A DNA stretch of 64,000 bases from Salibaculum halophilum (GCF_002094885.1 NZ_MSIT01000001.1:62001-126000); one strand, 5' to 3'; shown: positions 46,519 to 56,377, counted from the stretch's first letter. Made by a program: numbers and translations. The notes: generated by a model not told the origin, from the sequence alone.

Positions 46519-47471
46519 ACGGCCGCTTCGCCCAGCTTTTTCAGACGGTTCTCGCGCAGGCGGGCGAAATCGTCGCCGGCGTGATAGCTCGACCGGGTCA
46601 GAGGCGTCGCCGAGACCATGAGGAACCCCTTGCCGTAGGCGGCCTTTTCGTAGGACGCGAATTCATCGGGGTGGACGAAACGCGCCACCGCGTGGTGCTT
46701 GGGCGTGGGCTGCAGGTACTGCCCGATGGTCAGGAAATCCACGTCGGCGCTGCGCATGTCGTCCATGACCTGCAAAACCTGCGGGCGCTCTTCGCCCAGC
46801 CCCACCATGATGCCGGACTTGGTGAACATCGTCGGGTCCAGGTCCTTGACCCGCTGCAACAGGCGCAGACTGTGGAAATAGCGCGCGCCCGGGCGGACCT
46901 CCTGGTAGAGGCCCGGCACGGTTTCCAGGTTGTGGTTGAAAACATCCGGTTTCGACTCCACCACCGTTTCCAGCGCCGAGGGCGGGCATTTCAGGAAATC
47001 CGGCGTCAGGATTTCGATCGTGGTGCCGGGCGAGCGCTTGCGGATGGCGCGGATGGTCATGGCGAAATGCTCGGCCCCGCCGTCGTCAAGGTCGTCACGG
47101 TCAACGGAGGTGATGACGACGTGGTTGAGGCCCAGTTTCTGCACCGCGTCGGCCACGCGCCCCGGCTCGAAGACGTCGAGCGCATCGGGCCGCCCCGTGG
47201 CGACGTTGCAGAAGGTGCAGCCGCGGGTGCAGACCTCGCCCATGATCATCATGGTGGCGTGCCCCTGCGACCAGCATTCGCCCGCGTTGGGACAGCCGGC
47301 CTCTTCGCAGACCGTGACGAGGCCGTTCTCGCGGATGATCTCGTGGGTTTCGCGGTAGCCCTTGGAGGTTGGGGCCTTGACGCGGATCCAGTCGGGCTTG
47401 CGCGGCTGGGCATTGTCGGCGCGATGCGCCTTTTCCGGGTGCCTGGTTTCGGGGATGTTCAGGTCGCGCAC
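46515..47471 (-). CDS. lipA: Lipoyl synthase
   Basis: 318 residues, radical SAM enzyme that adds two sulfurs to octanoyl-proteins. The auxiliary cluster motif is [17 protein letters not shown] near residue 53, the radical SAM cluster [13 protein letters not shown] near residue 81. Further typical parts: [42 protein letters not shown] and the C-terminal [13 protein letters not shown]. Last codon TAG overlaps the convergent cytochrome stop in CTAG (46515-46518). Confidence 0.97.
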   Translation of the reverse strand: MRDLNIPETRHPEKAHRADNAQPRKPDWIRVKAPTSKGYRETHEIIRENGLVTVCEEAGCPNAGECWSQGHATMMIMGEVCTRGCTFCNVATGRPDALDVFEPGRVADAVQKLGLNHVVITSVDRDDLDDGGAEHFAMTIRAIRKRSPGTTIEILTPDFLKCPPSALETVVESKPDVFNHNLETVPGLYQEVRPGARYFHSLRLLQRVKDLDPTMFTKSGIMVGLGEERPQVLQVMDDMRSADVDFLTIGQYLQPTPKHHAVARFVHPDEFASYEKAAYGKGFLMVSATPLTRSSYHAGDDFARLRENRLKKLGEAAV

Positions 47472-47572
47472 TTGAGCCTCCTCCTGCGTCTGTCTCGTTA
47501 GAGGTAGGCCGGTCGCGCGAAAAAAGCAATGAAACCCCGCGTTGCGCCGGGCGCATTTCTCGGCCCCCGGTG

Positions 47573-48604
47573 CTAGCCGTAGCGCGCGTGAAGCTGGCCG
47601 GTCTGGCGGTAATGTTCGACCAGCCGGTCCAGCGCGATGCGCAGCACGATCTTGCCCGAGCGGGCCGACCAGCCCATGCGCTGTTCGGTGGTCTCAAGCC
47701 CGTCGAGCAGGCAGCAGGTGCGATAGACCACTTCGGCCAGTCCGGGTCCCAGCGCCTCGAAGGCGGCGGCGACGCGCGCCTGCACGTCCAGCCGGCCGCC
47801 CGTACCAGCGCCGTGGCCCTTGTGCGGACCGGTCATGAGCGCCTGCCAGTCTTGGCTGACCGACTGGCCGACATGGGCGATTTCGAAATCCTCGCGCAGG
47901 CGTTCGGCGGCGCGCACCATCTCGGCGGTCAGGAATGGGTCGCCGAACTTGTCCTTGCGTCTGGCCAGCGCGCGCACCGGGCTGTCGGCCGCCGCCAGCC
48001 GGGTGCTGCGCTGTGGCATGTCGTCGTCTTCGGCGGCGGCCGCGCCGGGGGCATGGGCAAAGGGGGTCTGGGCCTCGGCCATCTCGCGGGCGCGGTTTTC
48101 CGAGCGCGCGATCAGGTCGCGCAGCGCCGCTCGCCCGGTATGCGAGATCCGGTAGCGCACGATGCGCCCCCCCAACGCCCCGGGATCGAGGAAGTCGCGC
48201 AGGGCCAGCGCCCGGGCCACGCGCAGGTCGAGCGGCGCGCTTTGCTCGGGCGCGTCGCCCGCCCCGTCGCGAACGACCACGCCGCGGCCCATATCCGCGG
48301 CCACGGCCAGCAGCGCACCGGGCTCGCCCAGGCGCCGCAGCGCCTGCAACTGTTCCAGGTTCGACACCGCCGCCGCACCGCCCGCCCCTTCCGAGGCCAG
48401 TACGCGCAGCGCCTCGTCGATAAGGGGGTCCTCGCGGCGCTGTTCGACCTTGCGCACCTGTCGCATGATCGTCGAGGCATGGCAGTCGGCCCGACGCGCC
48501 AGCGCCCGGATCGACTGTCCGTAGACGGTGTGCAGAAGATAATGCCGGACATGGTCCGGCACCCAGGTCGGCAGTGACACCGACGACTTGTGTTCAAATG
48601 ACAT
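47573..48604 (-). CDS. DUF6456 domain protein with HTH-like N-terminus
   Basis: 343 residues from ATG 48604. An N-terminal HTH-like segment ([20 protein letters not shown] and [18 protein letters not shown], about residues 23-62) precedes a variable middle region. The C-terminal DUF6456 part includes [20 protein letters not shown] and [18 protein letters not shown], then [17 protein letters not shown] and [18 protein letters not shown]. This layout suggests a DNA-binding regulator restricted largely to alphaproteobacteria. Function not known to me. It is divergent from a DUF6477 gene across a region with two DnaA boxes, an arrangement I recall as recurring in Rhodobacteraceae. Confidence 0.8.
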   Translation of the reverse strand: MSFEHKSSVSLPTWVPDHVRHYLLHTVYGQSIRALARRADCHASTIMRQVRKVEQRREDPLIDEALRVLASEGAGGAAAVSNLEQLQALRRLGEPGALLAVAADMGRGVVVRDGAGDAPEQSAPLDLRVARALALRDFLDPGALGGRIVRYRISHTGRAALRDLIARSENRAREMAEAQTPFAHAPGAAAAEDDDMPQRSTRLAAADSPVRALARRKDKFGDPFLTAEMVRAAERLREDFEIAHVGQSVSQDWQALMTGPHKGHGAGTGGRLDVQARVAAAFEALGPGLAEVVYRTCCLLDGLETTEQRMGWSARSGKIVLRIALDRLVEHYRQTGQLHARYG

Positions 48605-48817
48605 TGTCCGTTCCCATCCTTGCCGCGCAACGCGCGCGGCCTGTCCGGCCCATACCCACCCGGGACACCGTTCCTCTTGCGGAAACATTATCCACAGTTT
48701 GAAAGCATGGTTTCCAAATCGTAAACGATTGTTAACGGCGCGTTCGCCCGTTGTTATCCACACGCAACACACGTTCCGGTTGTGATATAAGCGTTGAAAA
48801 TCAACTGGGAGATCGTC
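48605..48817. promoter_or_regulatory. Divergent control region with two DnaA boxes
   Basis: AT-richer than its surroundings. Two perfect DnaA boxes TTATCCACA lie at 48688-48696 and 48754-48762, in the same orientation, 66 bp apart start to start. Between them are the inverted repeat GGAAAC/GTTTCC (48681-48686 with 48710-48715) and a near-palindrome CGTAAAC-N4-GTTAACG (48720-48737). Both genes must be transcribed outward from here. DnaA control of the DUF6456/DUF6477 pair is the simplest reading. The number of boxes is too low, and the genes flanking it wrong, for a typical oriC. Confidence 0.6.
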
Positions 48818-49132
48818 ATGGAAGATGTTCTGACACGCGTTTCGCGCCTCGAAAGACCGCTGATCCTGGTGCAGACCGCGCGCCAAGGGTTAACGGATTA
48901 CTGCCGAAATCGCCACCTTCGCCGGGTGCTAAGGGCCGAGGTGCCGCCGCGGTCAAGCGACGCGGTGGTCCAGCTTCTGGACATCGAGGCGGCGCTGGAT
49001 TGCCAGCGCCGGCAGGACCGGGCGGCCTATTCGATCGCCCGGCACGTCGAGGTGCTGATCGCGCTGATGTCCGAGGCGGCCGCCCTGCGGGCGATCCGGC
49101 GATCGCGCCGCAGGCTGCAGCCCATGGGCTGA
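48818..49132 (+). CDS. DUF6477 family protein
   Basis: 104 residues from ATG 48818 with GGGAG seven bases upstream; a TTG at 48794 in frame is less likely. Pattern: DVLTRVSRLERPLILVQTA followed by RQGLTDYCRNRHLRRVL, VVQLLDIEAAL and YSIARHVEVLIALMSEAAAL. Arg-rich, all-helical, small. This matches the small DUF6477 family of Rhodobacteraceae. Function unknown; the divergent DUF6456 gene and shared DnaA boxes suggest a link to the cell cycle. The stop is 4 bp from the end of the convergent mttB-like gene. Confidence 0.75.
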   Translation: MEDVLTRVSRLERPLILVQTARQGLTDYCRNRHLRRVLRAEVPPRSSDAVVQLLDIEAALDCQRRQDRAAYSIARHVEVLIALMSEAAALRAIRRSRRRLQPMG

Positions 49133-49136
49133 GGGT

Positions 49137-50690
49137 TCAGCCGAAAGCGTCGGGCATGCTGTCCTTCTTGGCGGCCACGTAGGCGTGCAGCGCCTCGTTG
49201 ATCGCCGGGTCGAGGGCTGGCTGCTGGTAGTCGGCCAGCAGCTTCTCGACCCGCACCCTTGCGAGTTGGCGGGTGTCGCGCCCGCCTTCCTCGTCCCAGG
49301 TCTCGAAGGGCTTGTAGTCCAGCACGTCGGACCGCCAGAAGGCGGACTTGAAATTGGACTGGGTATGGGCGCAGCCGAGGTAGTGCCCGCCCGGGCCGAC
49401 CTCGCGCAGGGCATCCATGGCCTGGGCGTTCTCGTCGATGTCGACGCCTTTGGCGATGCCGTGCAGCGCACCCAGCTGGTCGGCGTCCATGACGAATTTC
49501 TCGAAGTCGGCGACAAGGCCGCCTTCCAGCCAACCGCAGGAATGCAGCATGAAGTTGACCCCGGCCAGAAGCCCGACGTTCAGGCTGTTGGCGGTCTCGT
49601 AGCCGGCCTGCGCGTCGGGCAGTTTCGACCCGTTGAACGACCCCGCCGAGCGGTAGGGCAGTCCCAGCCGCCGCGCCAGTTGCCCCGCGCCGTAGGTGAT
49701 CTTGGCCGCTTCGGGCGTGCCGAAGGTGGGCGCGCCCGAGTTCATGTCGATCGAGGTCACGAAGGTGCCGAAGATCGCCGGCGCCCCGGGCCGGATAAGC
49801 TGGCTGTAGGCGACGCCGGCCATGACCTCGGCCAGGACCTGCGTCAGCGTCCCCGCCACCGAGACCGGCGCCATGGCCCCGCCGACGATGAAGGGGCTGA
49901 TGATCGCGGCCTGGTTCTTGGCGGCATAGGCTTCCAGCGCGCCCATCATGGTCGCATCAAACGTCAGCGGCGAGTTTATGTTGATCAGCGAGGTCATGAC
50001 CGTGTTGGTGTCGACGAAGTCGGCGCCGAACAGGATCTCGGCCATCTCGATGCTGTCACGCGCCCGGTCGGGATCGGTGACCGAGCCCATGAAGGGCTTG
50101 TCCGACAGGGTCATGTGCGCCAGCAGCATGTCCAGGTGGCGCTTGTTGACCGCCACGTCGGTGGGTTCGCAGACTGTCCCGCCCGAGTGGTGCAGCCACT
50201 TCGACATGTAGGCCAGCTTCACGAACTTGTGGAAGTCGTCCATCGTGGCATATCGGCGCCCGCCGTCCACGTCGCGCACGAAGGGCGGGCCGTAGATCGG
50301 CGCCAGCACCAGGTTGCGCCCGCCGATGACCACGCTGCGCTCGGGGTTGCGGGCGTGCTGGGTGAACTCGGAGGGCGCGGTCTTGATCAGCTCGCGCGCC
50401 AGCCCGCGGGGGATGCGGACCCGCTCGCCGGTGACCTCGGCCCCGGCGGCGCGCCAGCGCTCGAGCGCCTGCGGGTTGTCCACGAAGGCCACGCCGATCT
50501 CTTCGAGGACCTGCTCGGCATTGGCCTCGATCACCGCGATGGCCTCCTCGGTGAGGACCTCGAAGTTGGGAACGTTGCGTTCGATGTATTTCGCCGTCTC
50601 GAAACTGACCGCCGAGCGCTGTGCCCGCCGCGCGGCCCCGCCACCACCGCGGCCCCTGCGCCCTGCCCGTGCCGTGCTTGCGTCGCTCAT
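49137..50690 (-). CDS. MttB-family (trimethylamine methyltransferase-like) protein, non-pyrrolysine
   Basis: 517 residues from ATG 50690 (GGGAG upstream). After a Gly/Arg-rich N-terminus the chain follows the MttB superfamily: NVPNFEVLTEEAIAVIEANA, FVDNPQALERWRAAGAEV, YGPPFVRDVDGGRRYATMDD, GSVTDPDRARDSIEMAEILF, and SLININSPLTFDATMMGAL. The frame is open throughout, with no in-frame amber codon, so it lacks the pyrrolysine of methanogen MttB and belongs to the larger non-Pyl group (MtgB-like), some of which demethylate glycine betaine or related quaternary amines to a corrinoid protein. No corrinoid protein or reactivase gene is adjacent, so the substrate is unknown. Confidence 0.88.
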   Translation of the reverse strand: MSDASTARAGRRGRGGGGAARRAQRSAVSFETAKYIERNVPNFEVLTEEAIAVIEANAEQVLEEIGVAFVDNPQALERWRAAGAEVTGERVRIPRGLARELIKTAPSEFTQHARNPERSVVIGGRNLVLAPIYGPPFVRDVDGGRRYATMDDFHKFVKLAYMSKWLHHSGGTVCEPTDVAVNKRHLDMLLAHMTLSDKPFMGSVTDPDRARDSIEMAEILFGADFVDTNTVMTSLININSPLTFDATMMGALEAYAAKNQAAIISPFIVGGAMAPVSVAGTLTQVLAEVMAGVAYSQLIRPGAPAIFGTFVTSIDMNSGAPTFGTPEAAKITYGAGQLARRLGLPYRSAGSFNGSKLPDAQAGYETANSLNVGLLAGVNFMLHSCGWLEGGLVADFEKFVMDADQLGALHGIAKGVDIDENAQAMDALREVGPGGHYLGCAHTQSNFKSAFWRSDVLDYKPFETWDEEGGRDTRQLARVRVEKLLADYQQPALDPAINEALHAYVAAKKDSMPDAFG

Positions 50691-50898
50691 GCCGAGTCTC
50701 CCTGGTCTCGTTGCCTTGGGCGGGTGATAACCCCCTGCGCGCTGCGGATGGATCGGATTTGCGCCCCTTTGGGTGCGAAAGCGACATACGGGCTGTGATA
50801 TTGTCATCACATCCAAACATTTAGGCGGACGAAGGCGTTGCCCCGTGCGCGAAAGGATGAGACTAAATAGAATAGTTACCATATTTCTGGGGGATGCC

Positions 50899-51579
50899 AT
50901 GAAATTGCTTACCACGACACTTTTCGCGTTCGGACTGGCGAGTGGGGCGGTATTAGCCGAATCGGCAGATGAGGCGACATCCGACCCCGCCACCTCGACC
51001 CCCGAACTGGACACCGTCATGGACTGGTCCGGCGCCTATGTCGGGGGGATCTTGTCTTTTGGGTCGGGAGTCTATGGGAACGACGCTATCTTCCCAGGCG
51101 ACGGCGAGGGCGAATTGAGTGGCCCCGGTGTCGGCGGTCTAGTCGGATACAACTTCCAGAACTCTAAATTTGTGTATGGTGCCGAACTGGCGCTGTCGGC
51201 CAGCAGGCTCCACGGCACCGAGGAGTGCAACAACCCGGATTTCGAATGCGCGCTCGAATTCTCGACTGTCGGGTCGCTGCGTCTGCGCGGCGGTTACCTC
51301 GCCTCTTCAGATACACTCATCTACGGGTTGGCTGGGGTCGCCGCGGGCGATGCCGACGGATTTGTCGACGACGGCAGCGGACCGGAGGGCGAAGTCAACC
51401 GGCTGAACGGGACGGTGTTCGGCATCGGCGTGGAACGGGCATTCAAAGAGCGCCTTCGCGGCCGGATCGGTATCAACCGCTATACCTTCGACGGGCAGGA
51501 TTTTCAGACAGATCAAGTCTATCCTGACGTGAGTTCGTCCTTCAACGAACTGGAGGCGGCGATCATCTACTCGTTCTGA
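50899..51579 (+). CDS. Outer-membrane beta-barrel protein (OmpA-like/Omp25 fold)
   Basis: 226 residues from ATG 50899 (GGGGGATGCC). Signal peptide to about residue 20, then an acidic linker and the barrel start [20 protein letters not shown], a pattern typical of small porin-like (Omp25/RopB) barrels. Alternating strands continue ([50 protein letters not shown]) to a terminal aromatic residue, IIYSF, recognised by the barrel assembly machinery. Function is not assignable. Codon use is less GC-rich than neighbours. Monocistronic: a perfect 13-bp terminator hairpin follows. Confidence 0.8.
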   Translation: MKLLTTTLFAFGLASGAVLAESADEATSDPATSTPELDTVMDWSGAYVGGILSFGSGVYGNDAIFPGDGEGELSGPGVGGLVGYNFQNSKFVYGAELALSASRLHGTEECNNPDFECALEFSTVGSLRLRGGYLASSDTLIYGLAGVAAGDADGFVDDGSGPEGEVNRLNGTVFGIGVERAFKERLRGRIGINRYTFDGQDFQTDQVYPDVSSSFNELEAAIIYSF

Positions 51580-51593
51580 TCGACGCCAAGATC

Positions 51594-51635
51594 GCGTGGT
51601 GGCCCCAGCCGTTTGTGCGGGGCCACCACGCTTTG
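51594..51635 (+). terminator. Strong hairpin terminator after the outer-membrane protein
   Basis: Perfect 13-bp stem (51594-51606 with 51619-51631) around a 12-nt loop, followed by TTTGCGCTT. It insulates guaA from the gene before. Confidence 0.7.
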
Positions 51636-51638
51636 CGC

Positions 51639-51667
51639 TTGCCTGCCAGTGCGATCGTGCCTATCCG
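51639..51667 (+). promoter_or_regulatory. guaA promoter, probably giving a leaderless mRNA
   Basis: TTGCCT (51639-51644), 17 bp, TATCCG (51662-51667). The ATG of guaA is at 51674, seven bases after the -10, where transcription should start. No Shine-Dalgarno precedes the ATG. Confidence 0.5.
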
Positions 51668-51673
51668 AGCGGC

Positions 51674-53266
51674 ATGACAGATAACGCCTCTAGTATCTCC
51701 GATCGGCACAGACGCCTCCTAATCATCGACTTCGGCAGCCAGGTCACGCAACTGATCGCGCGGCGGCTGCGGGAATTGAATGTCTATTGCGAGATTCACC
51801 CCTTCCAGGCCGTCACCGAGGCCTTCCTCGATGATTTCGCGCCGCGGGCGGTGATTTTCTCGGGCGGGCCGGATTCGGTGATGCGCGCGGGAAGCCCGCG
51901 CCCGCCGCGAGCGGTATACGAGCTGGGCGTGCCGATCCTGGGGATCTGTTATGGCCAGCAGGTGATGATGCAGGACCTCGGCGGCACCGTCGAGGCCGGC
52001 GCGGCCGCCACCGCCGAGTTCGGCCGCGCCTGGGTCACCCCGGCCGAGGGGACCCGACCGGATTTCCTCAACGGCTGGTTCATGGACGGCTCGGGGCGCG
52101 AGCAGGTCTGGATGAGCCACGGCGACCATGTCTCGAAGCTGGCCCCGGGCTTCGAGGTGCTGGGCACCTCGCCCGGCGCGCCCTTCGCCATCACCGCGGA
52201 CCTGGATAGGGGCTTCTACGCGGTGCAGTTCCACCCCGAGGTGCACCACACCCCCAACGGCAAGACCCTCTACGAGAATTTCGTGCGCAACGCGGGCTTT
52301 GCGGGCGACTGGACCATGCAGGCCTACCGCGCCGAGGCCATCGCGAAGATCCGCGCGCAGGTGGGCGACAGCAAGGTGATCTGCGGGCTGTCGGGCGGGG
52401 TGGACAGTTCCGTCGCCGCGGTGCTGCTGCACGAGGCCATCGGCGACCAGCTGACCTGCGTCTTCGTCGATCACGGGTTGCTGCGCCAGGGCGAGGCCGA
52501 CGAGGTCGTCACCATGTTCCGCGACCACTACAACATCCCGCTGATCCACGCCGACGAGGCCGAATTGTTCCTGGGCGAGTTGGACGGTGTTTCCGACCCC
52601 GAAACAAAGCGCAAGATCATCGGGCGATTGTTCATCGACGTCTTCCAGAAACATGCCGGCGATATCGCGGGGGCGGATTTCCTCGCGCAGGGCACGCTCT
52701 ACCCCGATGTCATCGAGTCGGTCAGCTTTTCCGGCGGGCCGAGCGTGACCATCAAGTCGCACCACAACGTGGGCGGCCTGCCCGACAAGATGGGCCTGGA
52801 GCTGGTCGAACCGCTGCGCGAGCTGTTCAAGGACGAGGTCCGCGCGCTGGGCCACGAGCTGGGCCTGCCGGCCAGTTTTATCGGCCGCCACCCCTTCCCC
52901 GGCCCCGGCCTGGCCATCCGCTGCCCCGGCGAGATCACCCGCGACAAGCTGGAGATTCTGCGCAAGGCCGACGCCGTCTACATCGACCAGATCCGCAAGC
53001 ACGGGCTGTATGACAAGATATGGCAGGCCTATGTCGCCATCCTGCCGGTGCGCACCGTGGGCGTGATGGGCGACGGGCGCACGTATGACTATGCCTGCGC
53101 CCTGCGCGCGGTGACCTCCGTCGACGGCATGACGGCCGATTACTACCCCTTCGATCACGACTTTCTGGGCGAGACCGCCACGCGCGTCATCAACGAGGTC
53201 AAGGGCATCAACCGCGTCACCTATGACGTGACCTCCAAGCCCCCCGGCACCATCGAGTGGGAATGA
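51674..53266 (+). CDS. guaA: GMP synthase (glutamine-hydrolysing)
   Basis: 530 residues. Class I glutaminase first: [20 protein letters not shown], catalytic Cys in GICYGQQVM and His in [11 protein letters not shown]. Then the ATP pyrophosphatase P-loop SGGVDSS near residue 240, and the C-terminal dimer domain ending in KPPGTIEWE, as usual. It converts XMP to GMP. The likely promoter gives a leaderless message. A DMT transporter gene overlaps its stop by ATGA (53263-53266), an odd partner. Confidence 0.97.
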   Translation: MTDNASSISDRHRRLLIIDFGSQVTQLIARRLRELNVYCEIHPFQAVTEAFLDDFAPRAVIFSGGPDSVMRAGSPRPPRAVYELGVPILGICYGQQVMMQDLGGTVEAGAAATAEFGRAWVTPAEGTRPDFLNGWFMDGSGREQVWMSHGDHVSKLAPGFEVLGTSPGAPFAITADLDRGFYAVQFHPEVHHTPNGKTLYENFVRNAGFAGDWTMQAYRAEAIAKIRAQVGDSKVICGLSGGVDSSVAAVLLHEAIGDQLTCVFVDHGLLRQGEADEVVTMFRDHYNIPLIHADEAELFLGELDGVSDPETKRKIIGRLFIDVFQKHAGDIAGADFLAQGTLYPDVIESVSFSGGPSVTIKSHHNVGGLPDKMGLELVEPLRELFKDEVRALGHELGLPASFIGRHPFPGPGLAIRCPGEITRDKLEILRKADAVYIDQIRKHGLYDKIWQAYVAILPVRTVGVMGDGRTYDYACALRAVTSVDGMTADYYPFDHDFLGETATRVINEVKGINRVTYDVTSKPPGTIEWE

Positions 53267-54171
53267 CCCGCGCGGCGGCCCTCTTGCCCGAGGCCCTGCG
53301 CGCGGCGCTCTGGATGGCCGGCGCCATCGCGTCCTTCACCTCGATGGCCGTCGCTGGGCGCGCAGTCAGCGTCGAGCTCGACACCTTCGAGATCATGCTC
53401 TACCGCTCGGCCGTCGGCGTTGTGCTGGTGCTTCTTGTCAGCAGCCTGGCGGGCACGCGCGGCCAGATCACGACCGACCGGCTGGGCCTGCACGCCCTGC
53501 GCAACATCGCGCATTTCGCGGGCCAGAACCTGTGGTTCTTCGCGATCGCGGCGATCCCGCTGGCGCAGGTCTTCGCGCTGGAGTTCACCTCGCCCATCTG
53601 GGTGATCCTGCTGGCCCCGCTGGTGCTGGGCGAGCGGATCACGCGCACCGGCGCGCTGGCCGCCGCCATCGGGTTTGCCGGGGTGTTGATCGTCACCCGG
53701 CCCGGGGTCTCGGCGCTGGAGGTGGGCCATCTGGCCGCCGCCGGCGCGGCGGTGGGCTTTGCCCTGTCGGCGCTGTTCACCCGGCGGCTGACGCGGGGGA
53801 CGACGATCACCGGCATCCTGTTCTGGCTGACGGCGATGCAGCTGGTCCTGGGCCTGATCTGCGCCGGGGCGGACGGCGCCATCGCCCGACCCTCGCCCGG
53901 CAGTCTGCCATGGCTGGTGCTGATCGGCTGCGCCGGTCTTCTGGCGCATTTCTGCCTGACAACGGCGCTGTCCATCGCCCCGGCGGCGGTGGTCATGCCC
54001 ATCGACTTCGTCCGCCTGCCGGTGATCGCCGTGGTCGGCGCGCTGGTCTACGCCGAGGCGCTCGACCCCTTCGTGTTTCTGGGGGCGGCCTTCATCTTCG
54101 CGGGCAATTACCTGAACATCACGCACGGCCAGCCCCGACCGACGGTACGCGCCGCCACCGCGCGAAAGTGA
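53263..54171 (+). CDS. DMT (EamA) family transporter
   Basis: 302 residues with about ten hydrophobic segments in two EamA repeats (residues about 12-140 and 150-290). First repeat: [52 protein letters not shown]. Second repeat: [48 protein letters not shown]. The substrate is unknown; members export amino acids, metabolites or drugs. Translationally coupled to guaA. Confidence 0.85.
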   Translation: MTRAAALLPEALRAALWMAGAIASFTSMAVAGRAVSVELDTFEIMLYRSAVGVVLVLLVSSLAGTRGQITTDRLGLHALRNIAHFAGQNLWFFAIAAIPLAQVFALEFTSPIWVILLAPLVLGERITRTGALAAAIGFAGVLIVTRPGVSALEVGHLAAAGAAVGFALSALFTRRLTRGTTITGILFWLTAMQLVLGLICAGADGAIARPSPGSLPWLVLIGCAGLLAHFCLTTALSIAPAAVVMPIDFVRLPVIAVVGALVYAEALDPFVFLGAAFIFAGNYLNITHGQPRPTVRAATARK

Positions 54172-54217
54172 CGCCGCGACGCCGCGACGCCGTATCAACC
54201 TGACGTCGCGTCAAGAA

Positions 54218-54247
54218 TTGACCAAGCGCCCCAGCGCTTCCTAGGGT
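54218..54247 (+). promoter_or_regulatory. Promoter candidate for the FadL-like gene
   Basis: TTGACC (54218-54223), 18 bp, TAGGGT (54242-54247), with GAGGAGAG downstream. Confidence 0.45.
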
Positions 54248-54284
54248 TTGCCCGAGGAGAGACACCAGTTCAGGGATGAGGGAC

Positions 54285-55382
54285 ATGAACAAGATACTCG
54301 GCGCGGGCGCCGCGCTATTGATGACGACCGGGCTTGCCAGTGCCGGCGGGCTCGATCGGTCGGGGCAGCCGGTCGGCGCAATTTTCGAGGAGGGCAGTTA
54401 TGCCGAGCTGAGCTTCGGCCTGGTCAACCCGTCGGTCAGCGGCAACATGAGCTCCGCCCTGCCGTCTATTCTGGGTGGTGGCGCACCCTCCGGCGACATG
54501 GCCCCCAGCTACGCGCAGTTCGGGGCGGCCTACAAGACCGACCTGTTCGAGGGCACCGCGCTCGCCATCATCCTGGATCAACCCTATGGCGCCGACGTCG
54601 ACTACGACGACACGACCGCCTATGCCCTGGCCGGCGCGAAGGCAGAGGTCGACACCACTGGGCTTACGGTGTTGCTGCGGTTCCGGATCGACGAGAATTT
54701 CAGCCTGCACGGCGGGGTCCGCACGGTGACGGCAAGCGGTGTCTACGACGTGCCGGCGGTGCCCGATCTGGACGGCCCGCAAGGGCCCGCGACGGCATCG
54801 TCCGCCTACGCCTCGACCTATTCCAGCGATACCGGCATGGGCTATGTCCTGGGCGGGGCCTACGAACGCCCCGACATCGCCCTGCGCGTGGCGCTGACCT
54901 ACAGCAGCCCGGTCGACCTCGCCCTGGACGGATCGGTGGGCGACCTCAGCACCACCATGCCCGAAAGCGTCAACCTCGACGTCCAGACCGGCATCGCGCA
55001 GGACACGCTGCTGTTCGGCTCGGTCCGCTATGTCGCCTGGGACGGGTTCGCGCTGACCGACAGCCGCGCGGGTGATATCCTCGACTACGACGACGACGTC
55101 TATACCTACACCCTTGGCGTCGGGCGGCAGTTCACCGACAAGCTCTCGGCCTCCTTCTCGGTGGGCTACGAGGAGTCCACCGGAGAGCCGACCGGCAACC
55201 TCGGCCCGACGGATGGTTACGTCAGCTACCAGCTGGGCGCGGCCTACATGATCGCCGACGGGGTCGAACTGTCGGGGGGCATCCGCTACATCGACATCGG
55301 CGACGCGACGACCACCATCGGATCCGACTTCAGCGACAACTCGGCCGTGGGCCTCGGCGCGAAGGTCGCCTACTCCTACTGA
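54285..55382 (+). CDS. FadL/OmpP1-type outer-membrane protein
   Basis: 365 residues from ATG 54285 (ATG 54276 is also in frame). Signal peptide MNKILGAGAALLMTTGLASA, then the FadL-type N-terminus GGLDRSGQPVGAIFEEGSYA, where the hatch region should lie. FGLVNPSVSG is typical of the family start. Repeated barrel strands (FGAAYKTDLFEG, YVLGGAYERPDIALRVALTY, LLFGSVRYVAW, YTLGVGRQFTDKLSASFSVG) end in GAKVAYSY, with a terminal aromatic for BAM recognition. FadL barrels take up fatty acids or other hydrophobic compounds. Closed by the terminator at 55402-55431. Confidence 0.88.
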   Translation: MNKILGAGAALLMTTGLASAGGLDRSGQPVGAIFEEGSYAELSFGLVNPSVSGNMSSALPSILGGGAPSGDMAPSYAQFGAAYKTDLFEGTALAIILDQPYGADVDYDDTTAYALAGAKAEVDTTGLTVLLRFRIDENFSLHGGVRTVTASGVYDVPAVPDLDGPQGPATASSAYASTYSSDTGMGYVLGGAYERPDIALRVALTYSSPVDLALDGSVGDLSTTMPESVNLDVQTGIAQDTLLFGSVRYVAWDGFALTDSRAGDILDYDDDVYTYTLGVGRQFTDKLSASFSVGYEESTGEPTGNLGPTDGYVSYQLGAAYMIADGVELSGGIRYIDIGDATTTIGSDFSDNSAVGLGAKVAYSY

Positions 55383-55401
55383 CCGGACCAGGACCACACC
55401 G

Positions 55402-55431
55402 AAAGCCCCGCCCCACCCGGCGGGGCTTTTT
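55402..55431 (+). terminator. Rho-independent terminator of the FadL-like gene
   Basis: Perfect 11-bp stem AAAGCCCCGCC/GGCGGGGCTTT, 6-nt loop, followed by a T-run to 55431. Confidence 0.9.
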
Positions 55432-55451
55432 CATGGCGGGCCAATTCGGGC

Positions 55452-55480
55452 TTGGACCCCGGGCGCGCCCGCGCTAGGCA
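55452..55480 (+). promoter_or_regulatory. Promoter of the P-loop gene, probably giving a leaderless mRNA
   Basis: TTGGAC (55452-55457), 17 bp, TAGGCA (55475-55480). The ATG at 55487 is seven bases after the -10, where transcription should start, and no Shine-Dalgarno is present. Confidence 0.5.
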
Positions 55481-55486
55481 CGGGCC

Positions 55487-56350
55487 ATGATTTACGAGAG
55501 CGCCGCCGACTGGACCCGGGCCGCCCACAAGCGCGTGGTCTTTTTCGCCATGTCCGGGCTGGGCAAGACGCATCTGTCCAAGATGCTGGCGGGCACCGGC
55601 GACTGGTTCCATTACAGTGTGGATTACCGCATCGGCACCCGCTACATGGCCGAGCCCATCGCCGACAATCTCAAGAAACAGGCCATGCAGGTGCCCTTCC
55701 TGGCCGAGATGCTGCGCGCCGATGCCATCCACATCGCCGCCAATATCCACGACGATGACCTGACCGCCGTTTCGGCCTATCTCGGCAAGCCCGGCGACCC
55801 GGCCCGCGGCGGCCTGCCGATGGCCGAATATACGCGCCGCCAGGACGAGTTTCGCGATGCCGAGGAACGCACGCTGCTGGATACCGGGGCCTTCATCACC
55901 CGCGCCGAAGAGGTCTACGGCTACCCGCATTTCGTCTGCGACACCGGCGGGTCGATCTGCGAATGGGTCGACCCCGACGACCCCGACGACCCGATCCTGC
56001 GCGCCCTGTCCGCGCAGTGCCTGCTGGTCTGGATCAAGGGCAGCGACGCGCATACCGACGAGTTGATCCGCCGCTTTGACCGGGCGCCCAAGCCGATGTC
56101 CTATCAACCCGAGTTCCTGGCGCAGGCCTGGGCGGAATATCTGAGCGAAAACAACATGCAAGAGGGCGACGTTGACCCGGATGCCTTCATCCGCTGGGCC
56201 TATGCACGGGCGCTGGCGCACCGTCAGCCGCGCTATGCCGCAATGGCGCGCAACTGGGGCGTGACCGTCGATGCCGAGGCCATGGCCCGCGCCCGCGACG
56301 CCGCCGACATCGAGGCAGTCATCGCCACGGCCCTCGACGCGCCCCGCTGA
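55487..56350 (+). CDS. P-loop nucleotide-binding protein of unknown function, upstream of metA
   Basis: 287 residues. A P-loop-like motif AMSGLGKTHLSKML sits at residues 21-34; Ala occupies the place of the first Gly in GxxxxGK(S/T). Other conserved-looking parts are WFHYSVDYRIGTRYMAEPIA, AANIHDDDLTAVSAYLG, FVCDTGGSICEWVDPDDPDD and QCLLVWIKGS. The last might hold an acidic metal site. No transporter, helicase or kinase family is recognised. It lies 27 bp upstream of metA in the same direction and probably shares its message, suggesting a tie to methionine biosynthesis. The mRNA may be leaderless. Confidence 0.7.
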   Translation: MIYESAADWTRAAHKRVVFFAMSGLGKTHLSKMLAGTGDWFHYSVDYRIGTRYMAEPIADNLKKQAMQVPFLAEMLRADAIHIAANIHDDDLTAVSAYLGKPGDPARGGLPMAEYTRRQDEFRDAEERTLLDTGAFITRAEEVYGYPHFVCDTGGSICEWVDPDDPDDPILRALSAQCLLVWIKGSDAHTDELIRRFDRAPKPMSYQPEFLAQAWAEYLSENNMQEGDVDPDAFIRWAYARALAHRQPRYAAMARNWGVTVDAEAMARARDAADIEAVIATALDAPR

Positions 56351-56377
56351 GCCCGACACCCCGCGAAAGAGACCGAC

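Noticed and set aside
48688-48762. Chromosome origin (oriC)
   Set aside because: Only two DnaA boxes, no long AT-rich unwinding region, and no dnaA, hemE, parAB or gidA nearby. A DnaA-regulated promoter is more likely.
49137-50690. Pyrrolysine-containing MttB
   Set aside because: The frame is open without any internal TAG, and no pyl genes are visible.
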